64,000 nt of DNA, from NCBI GenBank assembly GCA_949592205.1, contig CATIUR010000001.1, positions 334,744,250 through 334,808,249 of the forward strand. Direction: 5' to 3'. The translations under genes were made by a program, and so were the position numbers. Position 1 is the first letter of the stretch. Every line of letters begins with the position of its first letter. Of the stretch, positions 10,808-22,357 are shown piece after piece. The stretch comes from Helichrysum umbraculigerum (lineage: Eukaryota > Streptophyta > Magnoliopsida > Asterales > Asteraceae). The notes below the pieces were generated by a model. That model worked only from the letters and a program-made list of their open reading frames with translations, did not search any database and was not told the origin of the DNA.

Positions 10808-13800
10808 ATGCCTCCTCGCCGACAAATCACCCTCAGTGAAGCCGAAATTGCGGGTCTGATTGCCCGTAGTGTGGCCCAAGCCCTAGCTACCCGAACATCA
10901 ACTCCTGGTAGCGAAGATACAGCTAACAATGGACCACAACCCAAACCCTGTTCTTACAAAGACTTCCAGAACTGCAAACCTCTGAACTTTGCAGGTACTG
11001 AGGGAGCTATCGGTCTAGTACGCTGGATCGAGAAAGTCGAATATGTGTTTCTTATTTGCAACTGTGCGGAGGGAGACAAGGTTAAGTTCTCCGTTAGTAC
11101 TTTCACTGACACCGCTCTTACCTGGTGGAACACCTATGCCCAGACTGTGGGTATTGCTAATGCTTACAAACTCCCGTGGGAGGAACTGAAGGAGATGTTG
11201 AGGGGTGAGTACTGCCCCAGGGATGAACTGAAACAACTGGAGTTGGAATTTTGGAACCACAAGATGCAAGGTGATGATATCACCGGGTACACCAACCGTT
11301 TTCACCAACTGGCACTTCTGTGCCCATCCATGGTCGATCCTGAATACAAGAGGATCGAGAAATATGTCGATGGGCTTCCCGACAGACTACAAGATTTGGT
11401 GACATCATCCAAACCGGGTACGATTCAAAGCGCCATCCGTATGGCCCATGAGCTAACGGCAAATTCTGTCCGCCGTGGCACAACTTCTACCCCTTCTGCA
11501 AACAACAAATGCAAATGGGAAGGAAACCCCAATTCATCCAACCAACTCACCAACAAGAAACCTGAGTCTGTTAAGGCTTATTCATCAGGGACTACTGAAA
11601 AGAAAGGGTACGGCGGGAACAAACCCTACTGTTCCAAATGCAATCGTCACCACGACGGTTCCTGCCCTTGCACCAACTGCAAAAGGTTCGGGCACCTAGC
11701 CAAGGATTGCCGAGCCATCATTCCTACCTCCAGCACCAATGCACCAAAGACCTGCTTTGGGTGCGGAAATTCTGGGCATTTCAAGAACAACTGCCCCAAG
11801 CTGAAGAACAACAACAACAACAACCGCAACAACAACGTCCGAAGCAGAGCCTTCGTCATCACCTCAGGGGACGCCCGTCAAGACCCGAATGTGGTCTCGG
11901 GTATGTTCCTCCTCAACAACTTATCTGCTTCTATTCTATTTGATACTGGTGCTGATAGGAGCTATATTTCTGATGAGTTTTGCCCACTACTTGACATCAC
12001 CCCCGTGGCCTTAGATGTTAAGTACACAGTAGAACTTGCAAATGGTAAACTCATAGAAACCAATAGTGTGATACCTAATTGCACTTTAAACCTAGCCGAC
12101 GAAATCTTCTCAATCGATCTTATGCCTGTTGAACTAGGAAGTTTTGACGTCATCGTGGGTATGGACTGGTTGTCCAAGCATCGGGCCGAAATTGTTTGTC
12201 ATAATAAAATCGTCCGCATCCCTCTCGCCGTCGGTAGAACCTTGATCATACAGGGGGAGACCGGTGGGTCGAGACTAAACATAATCTCCTGTCTGAAAAC
12301 CCCGAAATTTCTGAGAAAAGGTTACCCAGCAATTCTCGCGCACATCATGGAGAAAAAGTCGGAGGAGAAGCGACTTGAAGATGTGCCAATCGTTAGAGAC
12401 TTCCCCGAAGTCTTTCCAGAAGAACTACCTGGTCTACCACCACCTAGACAGGTTGAGTTCTCGATTGATCTCGTGCCGGGTGCCGCACCAGTGGCCCGAG
12501 CACCATACCGACTAGCCCCATCCGAACTTCAGGAGCTGTCCACTCAGTTACAGGAACGTCTAGATAGAGGATTCATCAGACCGAGTTCTTCACCTTTGGG
12601 AGCTCCGGTCTTGTTTGTCAAAAAGAAAGACGGTTCATTCAGAATGTGTATTGACTACCGAGAGTTGAACAAACTAACCGTCAAGAACCGATACCCACTT
12701 CCTCGAATCGACGATCTGTTCGATCAACTTCAAGGATCAAGTTGTTATTCAAAGATTGATCTTCGATCAGGTTATCATCAATTGCGTGTTCATGATGCCG
12801 ACATCCCAAAAACCGCATTCAGAACCCGTTACGGGCACTACGAGTTCCAAGTGATGCCCTTTGGTCTAACCAAGGCACCGGCTGTATTCATGGACCTTAT
12901 GAATCGGGTGTGTAAACCTTATCTTGACAAGTTTGTCATTGTCTTCATCGATGACATCCTCATATACTCACGAAACGAACAAGAACACGCACAACACCTC
13001 AGAACCATCCTAGAACTACTTAGACACGAGGAGCTTTACGCCAAATTCTCTAAGTGTGAGTTCTGGATAAAAACCGTTCAATTCCTTGGGCATGTGATTG
13101 ATAGTCAGGGAATTCATGTAGACCCATCAAAAATCGAGGCCATCAAGAACTGGCAGGCGCCAACCACTCCTACCGAAGTACGCTAATTCTTGGGATTGGC
13201 GGGGTATTATCGCCGATTAATTGAAAACTTCTCAAAAATAGCCATACCACTCACGACATTGACTCAGAAAGACAAAAAGTTCGATTGGACTGATAAACAA
13301 GAGTCAGCCTTTCAGCTGTTGAAACTCAAGCTTTGCAGTGCGCCTATTCTATCCTTACCCGAAGGCACCGATGACTTCGTGGTACTGCGATGCTTCTCAC
13401 CAAGGTCTCGGTTGTGTGTTGATGCAACGAGACAAGGTCATTGCCTACGCCTTCCGACAACTTAAAGTTCACGAGAAGAACTACACAACTCACGACCTCG
13501 AGTTAGGGGCCGTGGTATTCGCTCTCAAAATCTGGAGACACTACCTTTATGGTACCCGAAGTACCGTGTTCACCGACCACAAAAGTCTTCAACACATCTT
13601 TGACCAAAAAGATCTTAACATGAGACAACGTAGGTGGGTTGAATTACTCACCGATTATGATTGTGAGATCAAATATCATCCAGGAAAGGCAAACGTGGTT
13701 GCCGATGCTCTCAGTCGTAAGGAACGAACAAAACCACTTCGAGTCCGGGCCCTCAGTATGACCATTCACAACGATTTGAATATCCAGATTCTCACCGCGC

Positions 13801-15230
13801 AACTCGAAGCTCTCAAACCTAATAATGTCAAAAACGAAGCTTTACGAGGTATGGATAAACAATTCGAGATCAAACCCAAAGGAGTTAGGTACTTCTCTAA
13901 CCGAATCTGGTTGCCTAATTTCGGGAACCTTCGGGACTTGGTGATGGATGAAGCTCACAAGTCCAAATATTCTATCCACCCGGGATCCGATAAAATGTAT
14001 CACGGAATCAAAGGGTTTTATTGGTGGCCGAACATGAAAGCTGAAATTGCCACGTACGTCAGCAAGTGTCTCACTTGCTCGAAAGTCAAAGCAGAATACC
14101 AGAAGCCTTCCGGCTTACTCCAACAACCCGACATCCCTGAATGGAAATGGGAACAGATTGCCATGGATTTCATAACCAAACTTCCTAAGTCGTCGAGCGG
14201 TTGCGATACCATTTGGGTGATCGTCGATCGTCTCACCAAATCAGCTCGTTTCCTGGCAATCAGAGAAACCGATAAAATGGAACGCCTCACACAAATCTAC
14301 ATCAAAGAAATCGTTTGCCAACACGGTGTCCCTATCTCGATTATCTCTGACAGGGATGCTCGTTTCACCTCTCACTTCTGGCAATCACTTCATAAATCAC
14401 TGGGTACTCGTCTTGATATGAGTACCGCATACCACCCCCAAACCGATGGCCAAAGTGAACGAACTATCCAGACACTGGAAGATATGCTACGAGCCTGCAT
14501 AGTTGATTCCGGTACAAATTGGGAAAGACATCTACCGTTGTGTGAGTTTTCCTACAATAACAGTTATCACGCCAGCATTAAGGCTGCACCTTTTGAGGCA
14601 CTGTACGGTCGTAAGTGCCGATCACCGATCTGTTGGACTGAAGTGGGAGATAGTCAACTCACTGGTCCTGAACTTATACACGAAACCACCGAGAAAATTG
14701 TTGAAATCCAAAACCGACTCAAAGCCGCACGCGATCGTCAGAAAAGTTACGCTGACGTGAGACGCAAACCCCTCGAGTTCCAGGTTGGGGACCGAGTACT
14801 TTTGAAAGTATCGCCTTGGAAAGGTGTAATCCGATTCGGCAAACGCGGGAAATTAAACCCCAGGTACATTGGACCTTTTGAGATCCTCGAGAGGATAGGT
14901 CCAGTGGCATATCGATTGAAGCTGCCATCCGAACTCAGCAGCGTGCATCCTACCTTTCACATTTCTAACTTAAAGAAATGTCTGTCCGACGAAACACTTG
15001 TCATACCACTTGACGAGATACGCATCGATAACAAACTTCACTTCGTTGAGGAACCCGCCGAGATTATGGACCGTGAGGTCAAACAACTAAAACAAAGTCG
15101 TATTCCCATCGTCAAAGTCAGGTGGAATTCGCGGCGTGGTCCGGAATTCACTTGGGAACGGGAAGACCAAATGCGGCTCAAGTATCCTCACTTATTCACT
15201 GATTCTACCCCGAACGCGACTTCGACTTAA
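10808..15230 (+). pseudogene. Gypsy gag-pol polyprotein, two breaks
   Basis: It starts MPPRRQI at 10808; the whole frame would be about 1475 codons, normal for Tekay. In order: retrotransposon gag domain (about 10980-11470); CCHC knuckles CTNCKRFGHLAKDC (11669-11710) and CFGCGNSGHFKNNC (11753-11794); aspartic protease with DTGA at 11942-11953; RT with FIDD at 12944-12955; RNase H (about 13380-13730); HHCC and catalytic integrase with Asp at 14166, Asp at 14349 and Glu at 14457 (35 residues between the last two); chromodomain-like C terminus (about 15050-15200). The breaks are a TAA at 13184-13186 inside the RT connection and a net loss of about two bases near 13383-13390 at the start of RNase H. 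No autonomous enzyme can be made from this copy. Confidence 0.93.
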
Positions 15231-15264
15231 ATTTCGGGACGAAATTCTTTTAACAGGGGGAGAA

Positions 15265-17747
15265 TGTAACAACCGCCAAATTAGGACTAGTAATTAATGC
15301 CTAATTCTCTGTAAATGCATGTAATTTGTTCTGTGTTAGGCTAATTAATGTAACAAAATATATATTGGTGAGTATATACGAATACGCGATTTGATTTAAT
15401 CGTACACAGTTTTAAATCGAATGTAATTCGATTCGGTAAATACGGACGTTGGTGAAACATTTTAATTTAAGCATAAAACATTATTTAAAAACATCATAAC
15501 ATTCGGAATAGCATCTTAATAATACTCCCAAATTATCCTATTTAGTACAACTAAAACTACGCGACTTAAAAACAAATTACACAAACTTATTTAAAGATTA
15601 GAAAAATAATCCAATTAAATTATTTAACAAAATTTACCCTTTTAAATGAATAATTAACGTGCGAAATAAATATTTTACGCTTAAACGACGGAGGAAACGA
15701 ACACCGCACGGAGCGCGGAGACGCGGACTGAAAATGGGGGCTTTCACACAAAACCCCCACCCCCTTCCTTTTCCCTTCCATTTCTCACCTCTCTCTTCTC
15801 TTTCCTCTTTTCTTTTTTCTCTCAATCACCAACTTCACCATCACCACCACCATCTTACAATTTCACAAAATAACAACACTAAACTACACCGGATTATACC
15901 CTCCGTTTGGAAGAAAAGCATCACCTCGCAACGATCTACATTCCTATCTTTTCGGATTTCTCATCCGACATTTTGTAAGTTTCCGACAAAACCCGACATC
16001 TCTCGATTCTTAATGTTTTTACGTTTTTATTGTTTATACATGCTTAAAATGTCCAAAAATGGGTTGGGTAAAAGATTTGGACCAAACGGAAGTCGTTCGG
16101 CCGATTTTCCGGCCACCGGGATCATATCAGTCGCCGACGTCGCATCTGGCTTGGCCCGATTGCGACGTCAGCTACAACGTCGCAAAATACATCATGACGT
16201 CGCATGTAGCGACGTCGGTACCAACGTCACAATGAGTGATCAGCGTCGCACTTAGCGACGCAAGCCCTTACGTCGCATTAAATTGCGAAAGTCGCACATA
16301 GCGACGCCGTGCTCAACGTCGCAGTCAGGATCTGCGACGTCGCACTCAACGTCGCAGTCAGGATCTGCGACGTCGCACCCAACGTCGCACAAAACAGAAA
16401 CTAGAAAACACAGATTTTTACTAAGTGTCGGAACCAAGATTTTAACACCTAGTTTTACTCCAAATTCTAATTTCAGATGCGTTTTCACTAAAGGAAAGTA
16501 GTAGGAATAAAAATTTTCCAAGCTGACTTGGCAGCTCGACCCCAACCAGGGGCTCTGCCCCTTGGACCCCGCTACCAGGGGCGCTGCCCTCGGACCCCCG
16601 TCATTAGATGTTGTAAATACTTTTCACACTAAGTGTCGAACACTTACAAATAACGAAACCTGATTCAACGATACATATAATGATAACACTTTGTATCATT
16701 ATTACAAACCGTCACCAACGGGCCATACTTGCTTTCAAACTATAAACGGATTACTAAACAAACACTTGGATATAACGAGTTGTGTAGACAACTAGCCTAG
16801 ATGGTCTTGCGAGACATCTACTTACTTAACTTTATATGTTTAGGCATTTGAAGTTTACTGGTTCGGAGAACCTACGGTTGATATTACTTACTCGTTTATT
16901 GATATAAACGTACTTGCAAAGACTCAGGTGAGTCTTACAGCCCCACTTTTACTGTCTTACATACGGGGTGAGATACATTGCTTACTTTTCTTGAACACAA
17001 GTACTAAAACTGCTTACTATACCAAACGGAATTGCATGAGTTATTTACTATTTACAGAAGTCTCTCCATCATATATCGTTAGTTATGGACTTAAGCGCGA
17101 ACACTAGTTAATGGATCCATTAGGGAAATGACCCTCCCCGCCCGGGGTAGTAGCGCTACCACGAACCAATCTGTATAAACGGGCGACTATTATTCGTTAC
17201 TTATGCTTGCTCAGTTACGAGCATGTCACGGGAGCAACTTATTACTTACGGGTTAAGCTTCGATTATGAGCCTCATGGCAACGGTATAACTTACTTACTT
17301 ACATTTACTGGATTTGCAAATACTTGATTTACGCCTGCGGGCACTACTTATGAAATCTTGTGTTCAAAACTGATATTACTTACAAACCTGTGAGATTCAC
17401 CAACATTCGTGTTGACCTTTTAGCATGTATTCTCAGGTACTCATATGGAGTAGGATTCCCCCAGGACATAGCCAGAGTCGCATGAATTCAACTAAACTGC
17501 ATTTAACGGAGATTCTCAGCATTATCTTTTGTACATGTTGATTATGTAATAGAATCTCCCGCCATACGCGTGGACTCTAGGGAACCATTTTTGTATACGA
17601 AAACATTAAGTTTTCAAACATATATTTCTATGAAATCGTTTTTCAACTTCTCATTTAGAGGTAGTTTACTGTATATCTTGTACTTTGTATATTGATTAGT
17701 AACACCCAAGTATGCTTCCGCAAATCGTTAAATTTGGGGGTGTTACA
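15265..17747 (+). repeat. 3' LTR of the Gypsy element
   Basis: It is an uninterrupted 2483-bp copy of the LTR at 1073-9745. It shows the pre-insertion target of the nested Copia element: GGGAAATGACCCTCCCC at about 17121. The ACGTCGCA array is repeated at 16132-16395. Confidence 0.93.
16132..16395. repeat. TGCGACGTCGCA array, 3' LTR copy
   Basis: The counterpart of 1944-2198, including the 33-bp tandem pair. One ACGTCGCA has become ACGTCACA (about 16225), a change of the kind expected from deamination of a methylated CpG. Confidence 0.85.
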
Positions 17748-18444
17748 CAAACAAATAGGCTTCACACAAAAACTGTTAACAAATAAGCTTCACATAAACA
17801 TTTTATTGCTTAACACAAACAAATAAGCTTCACAAAAAAAAAAAAAAAAAAAAAAAACTTAACAAAAACAAATAGGCTTCACACAAACAAATATGGTTGA
17901 CACAAAAATTGTTAACAAATTAGCTTCACATAAACATTTTATTGCTTAAAGAGATCTTTGTTTTATTCAGAGCTATTTCTCAATGTTAATATATCTATAT
18001 TTTTTTTGGTTCACACGAGGTCCTTTAGTGTTAATGTTTTATTAACTTTTTGATTAACAACAAATTTCAAGATGTGAATTCAAAAGTCCACTATCAACCA
18101 CCACCACCACATGTATTTGTTTTGATGTAGTAAGTAATAGATTTAATTGTTAATATTTACTTTTTGTTATTGCTTCACACAAGTCATATTAATTGTGAAT
18201 GTTAAAAAACAAAATTCATAATTTCAAAATTGTTGTGAAGCAAAAAAAAATTATGATTAACAAAAAAAATGCATTGTGAATGAAAACTGAAGTTCACCAT
18301 ATTTATGAAAATGCCACCTCCCTTTTCTAGATTTTTTAATAATTACAAAAATGCCACCACCTTTTAGACCATTGATTTAAAATAGGTGGCTATGATTTGT
18401 TCTCACCGTTCTCACGGAATCCCTTTGTTTTCACCAGAACCCGA

Positions 18445-18446
<2 letters not shown>

Positions 18447-18483
<37 letters not shown>
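18447..18483. repeat. TA microsatellite between two MITE-like elements
   Basis: An uninterrupted AT run of about 36 bases separates the right end of the first element from the left end of the second. Confidence 0.9.
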
Positions 18484-18486
<3 letters not shown>

Positions 18487-19419
18487 TTGGGATCCTGTGA
18501 GAACACAATGATTACGTGAGAACGGTGAGAACACATCCTAGCCATTCATCCTCTTTGATCAAATTACCCCATTTTCAAGATGGCATTTTTTTATATAAGT
18601 TCAACTTCAAACTTAACATTCACAGCAATTCATAAAGAGTGAAGTTTCTCTTCTTCCTTTTTTCTCACAAAAGTTTAAACATGGTGAAGTTTAGTTTATT
18701 TTATTTTTTGAGTTTACAAAAGTTGTAAAAACTAAACTTTTCGATCATTAAGTTCTAAATTTTTCTAGCCAGACATACATTTAAAAGTTATTAACAAAAA
18801 CATAATACTCTGTATATATCGAGCAAAAGACACGCACGACAATATAAATAATCAAAAAAATCAATTTGTGTAACCTTCGAACAGTAGCCATGTTGTTTGC
18901 ATAATAATTACTGTTATAATAACCATCGATAAGTACAATAAAAATAAAAATTATAGCTTCATATTTCATAATCATGTGTGAAAGCAACAAAAAGTAAACA
19001 TTAACAACTCATAAACTTGTGTGAAGCATTAAAAAGTAAATATTAACAACTTCAGAAATGTTGTTAAGCAAAATAAAATAAAGTTTAAAAAACTTCACAT
19101 GACCAAAATGATGTGAAGCTAAAAAAAAAAGCTTCACATGAGCAAAATGATGTGAAGCTAAAAAAAAAAAAGTTTCACATAAGCAAAATGATGTGAAGCT
19201 AAAAAAAAAAAAAAAAAACTTCACATGAGCAAAATGATGTGAAGCTAAAAAAAAAAAGCTTCACATGAGCAAATGTGATGTGAACCCTTCAAAATCAAAC
19301 TTCAAAGTATTTACAAAATTGCCACTTCCAAAATCAGGTTTTTTGATCAAAAAATGGATGGCTAAGATGTGTTCTCACCGTTCTCACGGAATCCCCTTGT
19401 TCTCACCAGAACCCAACCC
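18484..19419. mobile_element. second MITE-like element of the GTGAGAAC family
   Basis: The left end (GACTTGGGATCCTGTGAGAAC onward) and the inverted right end (reading back from 19419, GGGTTGGGTTCTGGTGAGAAC) agree over about 65 bases, including ACGGTGAGAACACATC. TA microsatellite lies on both sides. There are no ORFs apart from simple-sequence shadows. It is about 940 bp long and contains a hairpin-unit array at 19085-19275. Confidence 0.75.
19085..19275. repeat. tandem hairpin units in the MITE
   Basis: Five copies of a 40-48-bp unit. Each has an inverted pair CTTCACAT ... ATGTGAAG around GAGCAAAATG, followed by poly-A of variable length (9-19). Each unit can fold by itself. Confidence 0.85.
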
Positions 19420-19486
<67 letters not shown>

Positions 19487-19514
19487 GTATACATATATAC
19501 ATATATATATATAC

Positions 19515-19611
<97 letters not shown>

Positions 19612-19714
19612 CACATATATATATATGTGTATATATACATACACATATATACATATACATATATACACATATATACATATACATATATACATATATATAC
19701 ATATATATATATAC

Positions 19715-19767
<53 letters not shown>

Positions 19768-19815
19768 CATATACATATATACACATATATATATATGTAT
19801 ATACATATATATATG

Positions 19816-19887
<72 letters not shown>

Positions 19888-19970
19888 TACATATACATAT
19901 ATACACATATATACATATACATACATACATATATATATGTATATATATATATACATATACATATACATAC

Positions 19971-20042
<72 letters not shown>
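19420..20042. repeat. 620-bp TA/CA microsatellite
   Basis: Almost pure TATA with interspersed TACATATATAC and TACACATATAT units. The long Tyr/Ile ORFs on both strands are simple-sequence artefacts. Confidence 0.95.
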
Positions 20043-20045
<3 letters not shown>

Positions 20046-20608
20046 GTGTGTTAAAATAAGAAGACTAATTTTCGTGATAACGTAGGAAATCATTCAAAAT
20101 CACTTTTTAACTAGCCGAAACATATTATTCTTCAAAACTTTCTCAATGATTACTATTAAAATAACTTTTGGAAGCTATGATATAAATATAAACGAAAAAT
20201 GTTAACTTTTTTTTTTTTACAGTCGTTACTATTGTGATTATTTAAGATAATCACAAAATATAACATGATAATCACATGTGATTATTTTCTAATATAATGT
20301 GATTATTATGTGTTCGTGATAATCACAAGATATGACATAATAATCACATATTATTCATGTGATTATCAAGTTATAAAATGTGATTATTGTGAATAAAAAA
20401 ATTAATAAAAAATAATAAAAAAATAAAAAAACGTCGAAAATTTTTTTATTTGAAAAATAGATTCTAAAAGTTATTTGAAAAAGAAGTTACGAATTTTTTT
20501 TTTTGTAAAATAACGTGGTTTACAAATAACGTGGTATGGATAACTAAAAAGTGAATTTGAAGTATTTCCTACGTTTTCACGAAAATTAGTCTTCTTATTT
20601 GAACCCAC
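20046..20608. mobile_element. 563-bp MITE with 3-bp duplication
   Basis: Terminal inverted repeats of about 50 bp (GTGTGTTAAAATAAGAAGAC left; GTGGGTTCAAATAAGAAGAC read back from the right). GAG flanks both sides (20043-20045, 20609-20611). The interior is rich in GTGATTAT / ATAATCAC words in both orientations (20240-20390). The left end abuts the microsatellite. No coding capacity; superfamily unresolved. Confidence 0.7.
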
Positions 20609-20611
20609 GAG

Positions 20612-21617
20612 GCCACGACTATATAGTCACTTTGTATGGATATGCTATACAATACACGTATGCATATAAATATACATACACATACTCCATATCACATATA
20701 TTATTGAAAAACGTGTTTTTGTTGCATTCCAGAAGTGTCATAGTTTATATTAATTCCCTTAATTACCTCTAAGTTGATTGATAATTTTATTTTATTTGAA
20801 ATTGTTTCTCAGGAATATGTACACTTAAGTTTATTAACCATAACGTTATTAATTAGCCTAGCTATATAGCGATGTCAAGGTGACATTCTAACCATAAGGC
20901 TGGGTGTCACATAACGTATATAAGCGTGCATTAATGTATATAAGTATTTGTGATGTAGTTTAGTTTTAGTGTTTTGTATATTACCAAACTTTACTTAACA
21001 GACATAATCAAACAACCTTTGATCGAACTGAAGCTAAAAATCAAGTAACGGCACCTCTACGTGGCCACGTATACCACTACAACATAAAAGAGGCTATTGC
21101 GACAGATTCTTGGGGTAGAAAACGTACAGCTTTGCAACAATTTCCTACGTGGAAGAACAAGCTAAGAGTCGAACATTTGATGAAGTTTTGTTTGATTAAG
21201 GTAATTAGCATCAAAGAGTTATAAAATACTCCTAACAGATATATGTGCACATGCGAGCCTCAACAAAATGTATAGACTAGCTTAATGTAGGAACAAATAC
21301 ATATATAAACATTATTATTTGCTGTAATAATGACAATTGAAAATAATTAAACCTGAATATATAAATTATCAATTAGACTAAAGTTAGAATATATAAATAT
21401 AATGTATAGTATATATCATCCGTAGATACCATCTCCAATAATTAAGCTAGATTCTCAAATCAATACGTACAAAGTATTTAATTTAATTATTTATAAAACG
21501 TTAAGATGATTAGATAAAATGACATTTAATTATCTACTAACGTCATTATCAACATATTATTTTGTCTTCACGTTCTATGGCATATTGTCATGGTAGTTGG
21601 TGGCTGACTAAAATCCA
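20612..21617. other. intergenic region upstream of the P450
   Basis: AT-rich, with no ORF, RNA gene or clear repeat recognised. Confidence 0.5.
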
Positions 21618-21620
21618 TAA

Positions 21621-22206
21621 GAGCACACGGTGCCGTCATACGTGGCATCGACGTCCTCATACGAGAACACTGAGGCTCGGTGTTCTCCCACCCCGCCTCG
21701 GTGTTCTCCTCAGTGTTCTTTCGATGTTCTGGCTTCACCGTTCCAATCAAGACATTGTTGTATCCGGCGTTCAAAGTCTATTTGTTGGTTTTTTAATTAC
21801 TTTTTCACAAGTTCACATGTTGTGCTTGATTGTGTTTTGTTTTTTTTTTCTTGTGTAGATGACAAAAAAATAAATATGATGATTGAGATGAGTGTTTGTT
21901 TTCATTTTCATGTAAACTCACGGGTGGCCAAACAATAATTGTATATAAATTGTTTTCGTTATTTACTTTCTTAGTCAAGTCATCATCTTCTTTAAAATGG
22001 AGGAATAAGTTATTTACTTTCTTACAATTATCTTTATTAAAAAATCAAATAAAACAAATAATAAAAAAATCAAATAAAACAAATAATAAAAAATTCCAGA
22101 ACACTGTCCAGAACACTGAGAATTCAGTTTTACCACACCACAAAATCTTCACCTTCAACATTCTCCAGAACACTGTCCGAGAACACTGACACCACACCCT
22201 ATGCTC
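21621..22206. mobile_element. Tourist-like MITE (PIF/Harbinger type)
   Basis: 586 bp. The ends GAGCACACGGTG and (reverse) GAGCATAGGGTGTGG form an imperfect terminal inverted repeat. TAA duplications lie at 21618-21620 and 22207-22209, the TWA target typical of PIF/Harbinger. Subterminal repeats of AGAACACTG / CAGTGTTCT occur at both ends. The overlapping ORFs have no family resemblance. Confidence 0.7.
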
Positions 22207-22298
22207 TAAGCATGCATTATAATAACTATTTCATGCACTTCACTTTACTTAATTGTACTAATTAATTAATTTGAAAATACTAATCGTACACCATTACA

Positions 22299-22306
22299 TA
22301 TATAAA
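22299..22306 (+). promoter_or_regulatory. TATA box of the P450 gene
   Basis: TATATAAA, 52 bases before the chosen ATG, implies a short 5' leader of about 25-30 bases. Confidence 0.55.
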
Positions 22307-22357
22307 AAGATCATCACCTTCACCAAGAAAGAAATAAGCTTCACTCGACCAATTGTA

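Larger units (their letters stand above)
1073..17747 (+). mobile_element. Ty3/Gypsy chromovirus, Tekay-like, with an element nested in its 5' LTR
   Basis: LTRs run 1073-9745 (2942-9131 is a later insertion plus one duplication copy) and 15265-17747. They begin TGTAACAACCGCC and end GGTGTTACA. The 5-bp target duplication CAAAC is at 1068-1072 and 17748-17752. The primer site TGGTATCAGAGC (9749-9760) matches initiator-Met tRNA, and a purine tract (15251-15264) precedes the 3' LTR. Order inside: small coiled-coil ORF, gag, protease, RT, RNase H, integrase with D-35-E, C-terminal chromodomain-like segment. The domain order and 2.5-kb LTRs fit Tekay/Del. The two LTRs differ at about 26 of 2483 positions by hand count (about 1%), so insertion is fairly recent. 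One nonsense codon and one frameshift break pol. Confidence 0.93.
521..18446. mobile_element. MITE-like element inserted in TA repeats, split by a Gypsy insertion
   Basis: The left end (521 onward, AGACTTGAGATCATGTGAGAAC) is an imperfect inverted copy of the right end (about 18385-18446, reading TTCTCACCGTTCTCACGGA then CCAGAACCCGACC). Both ends abut TA microsatellite. Without the Gypsy insertion (1073-17747) and one CAAAC copy it would be about 1.2 kb. The inside has no ORF. It is built of imperfect repeats of a CTTCACACAAA / AACAAATAAGCTTCACATAAAC type with poly-A runs. A second family member lies at 18484-19419. The microsatellite target recalls the rice Micron family, but the superfamily is not resolved. 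Confidence 0.65.

Noticed and set aside
19265..20093. long ORFs of alternating Tyr and Ile on both strands
   Set aside because: Pure TA/CA microsatellite read in frame.
22271..22357. upstream in-frame ATG extending the P450 by 29 codons
   Set aside because: It lies upstream of and across the TATA box, and the family N terminus starts with the membrane anchor at the next ATG.
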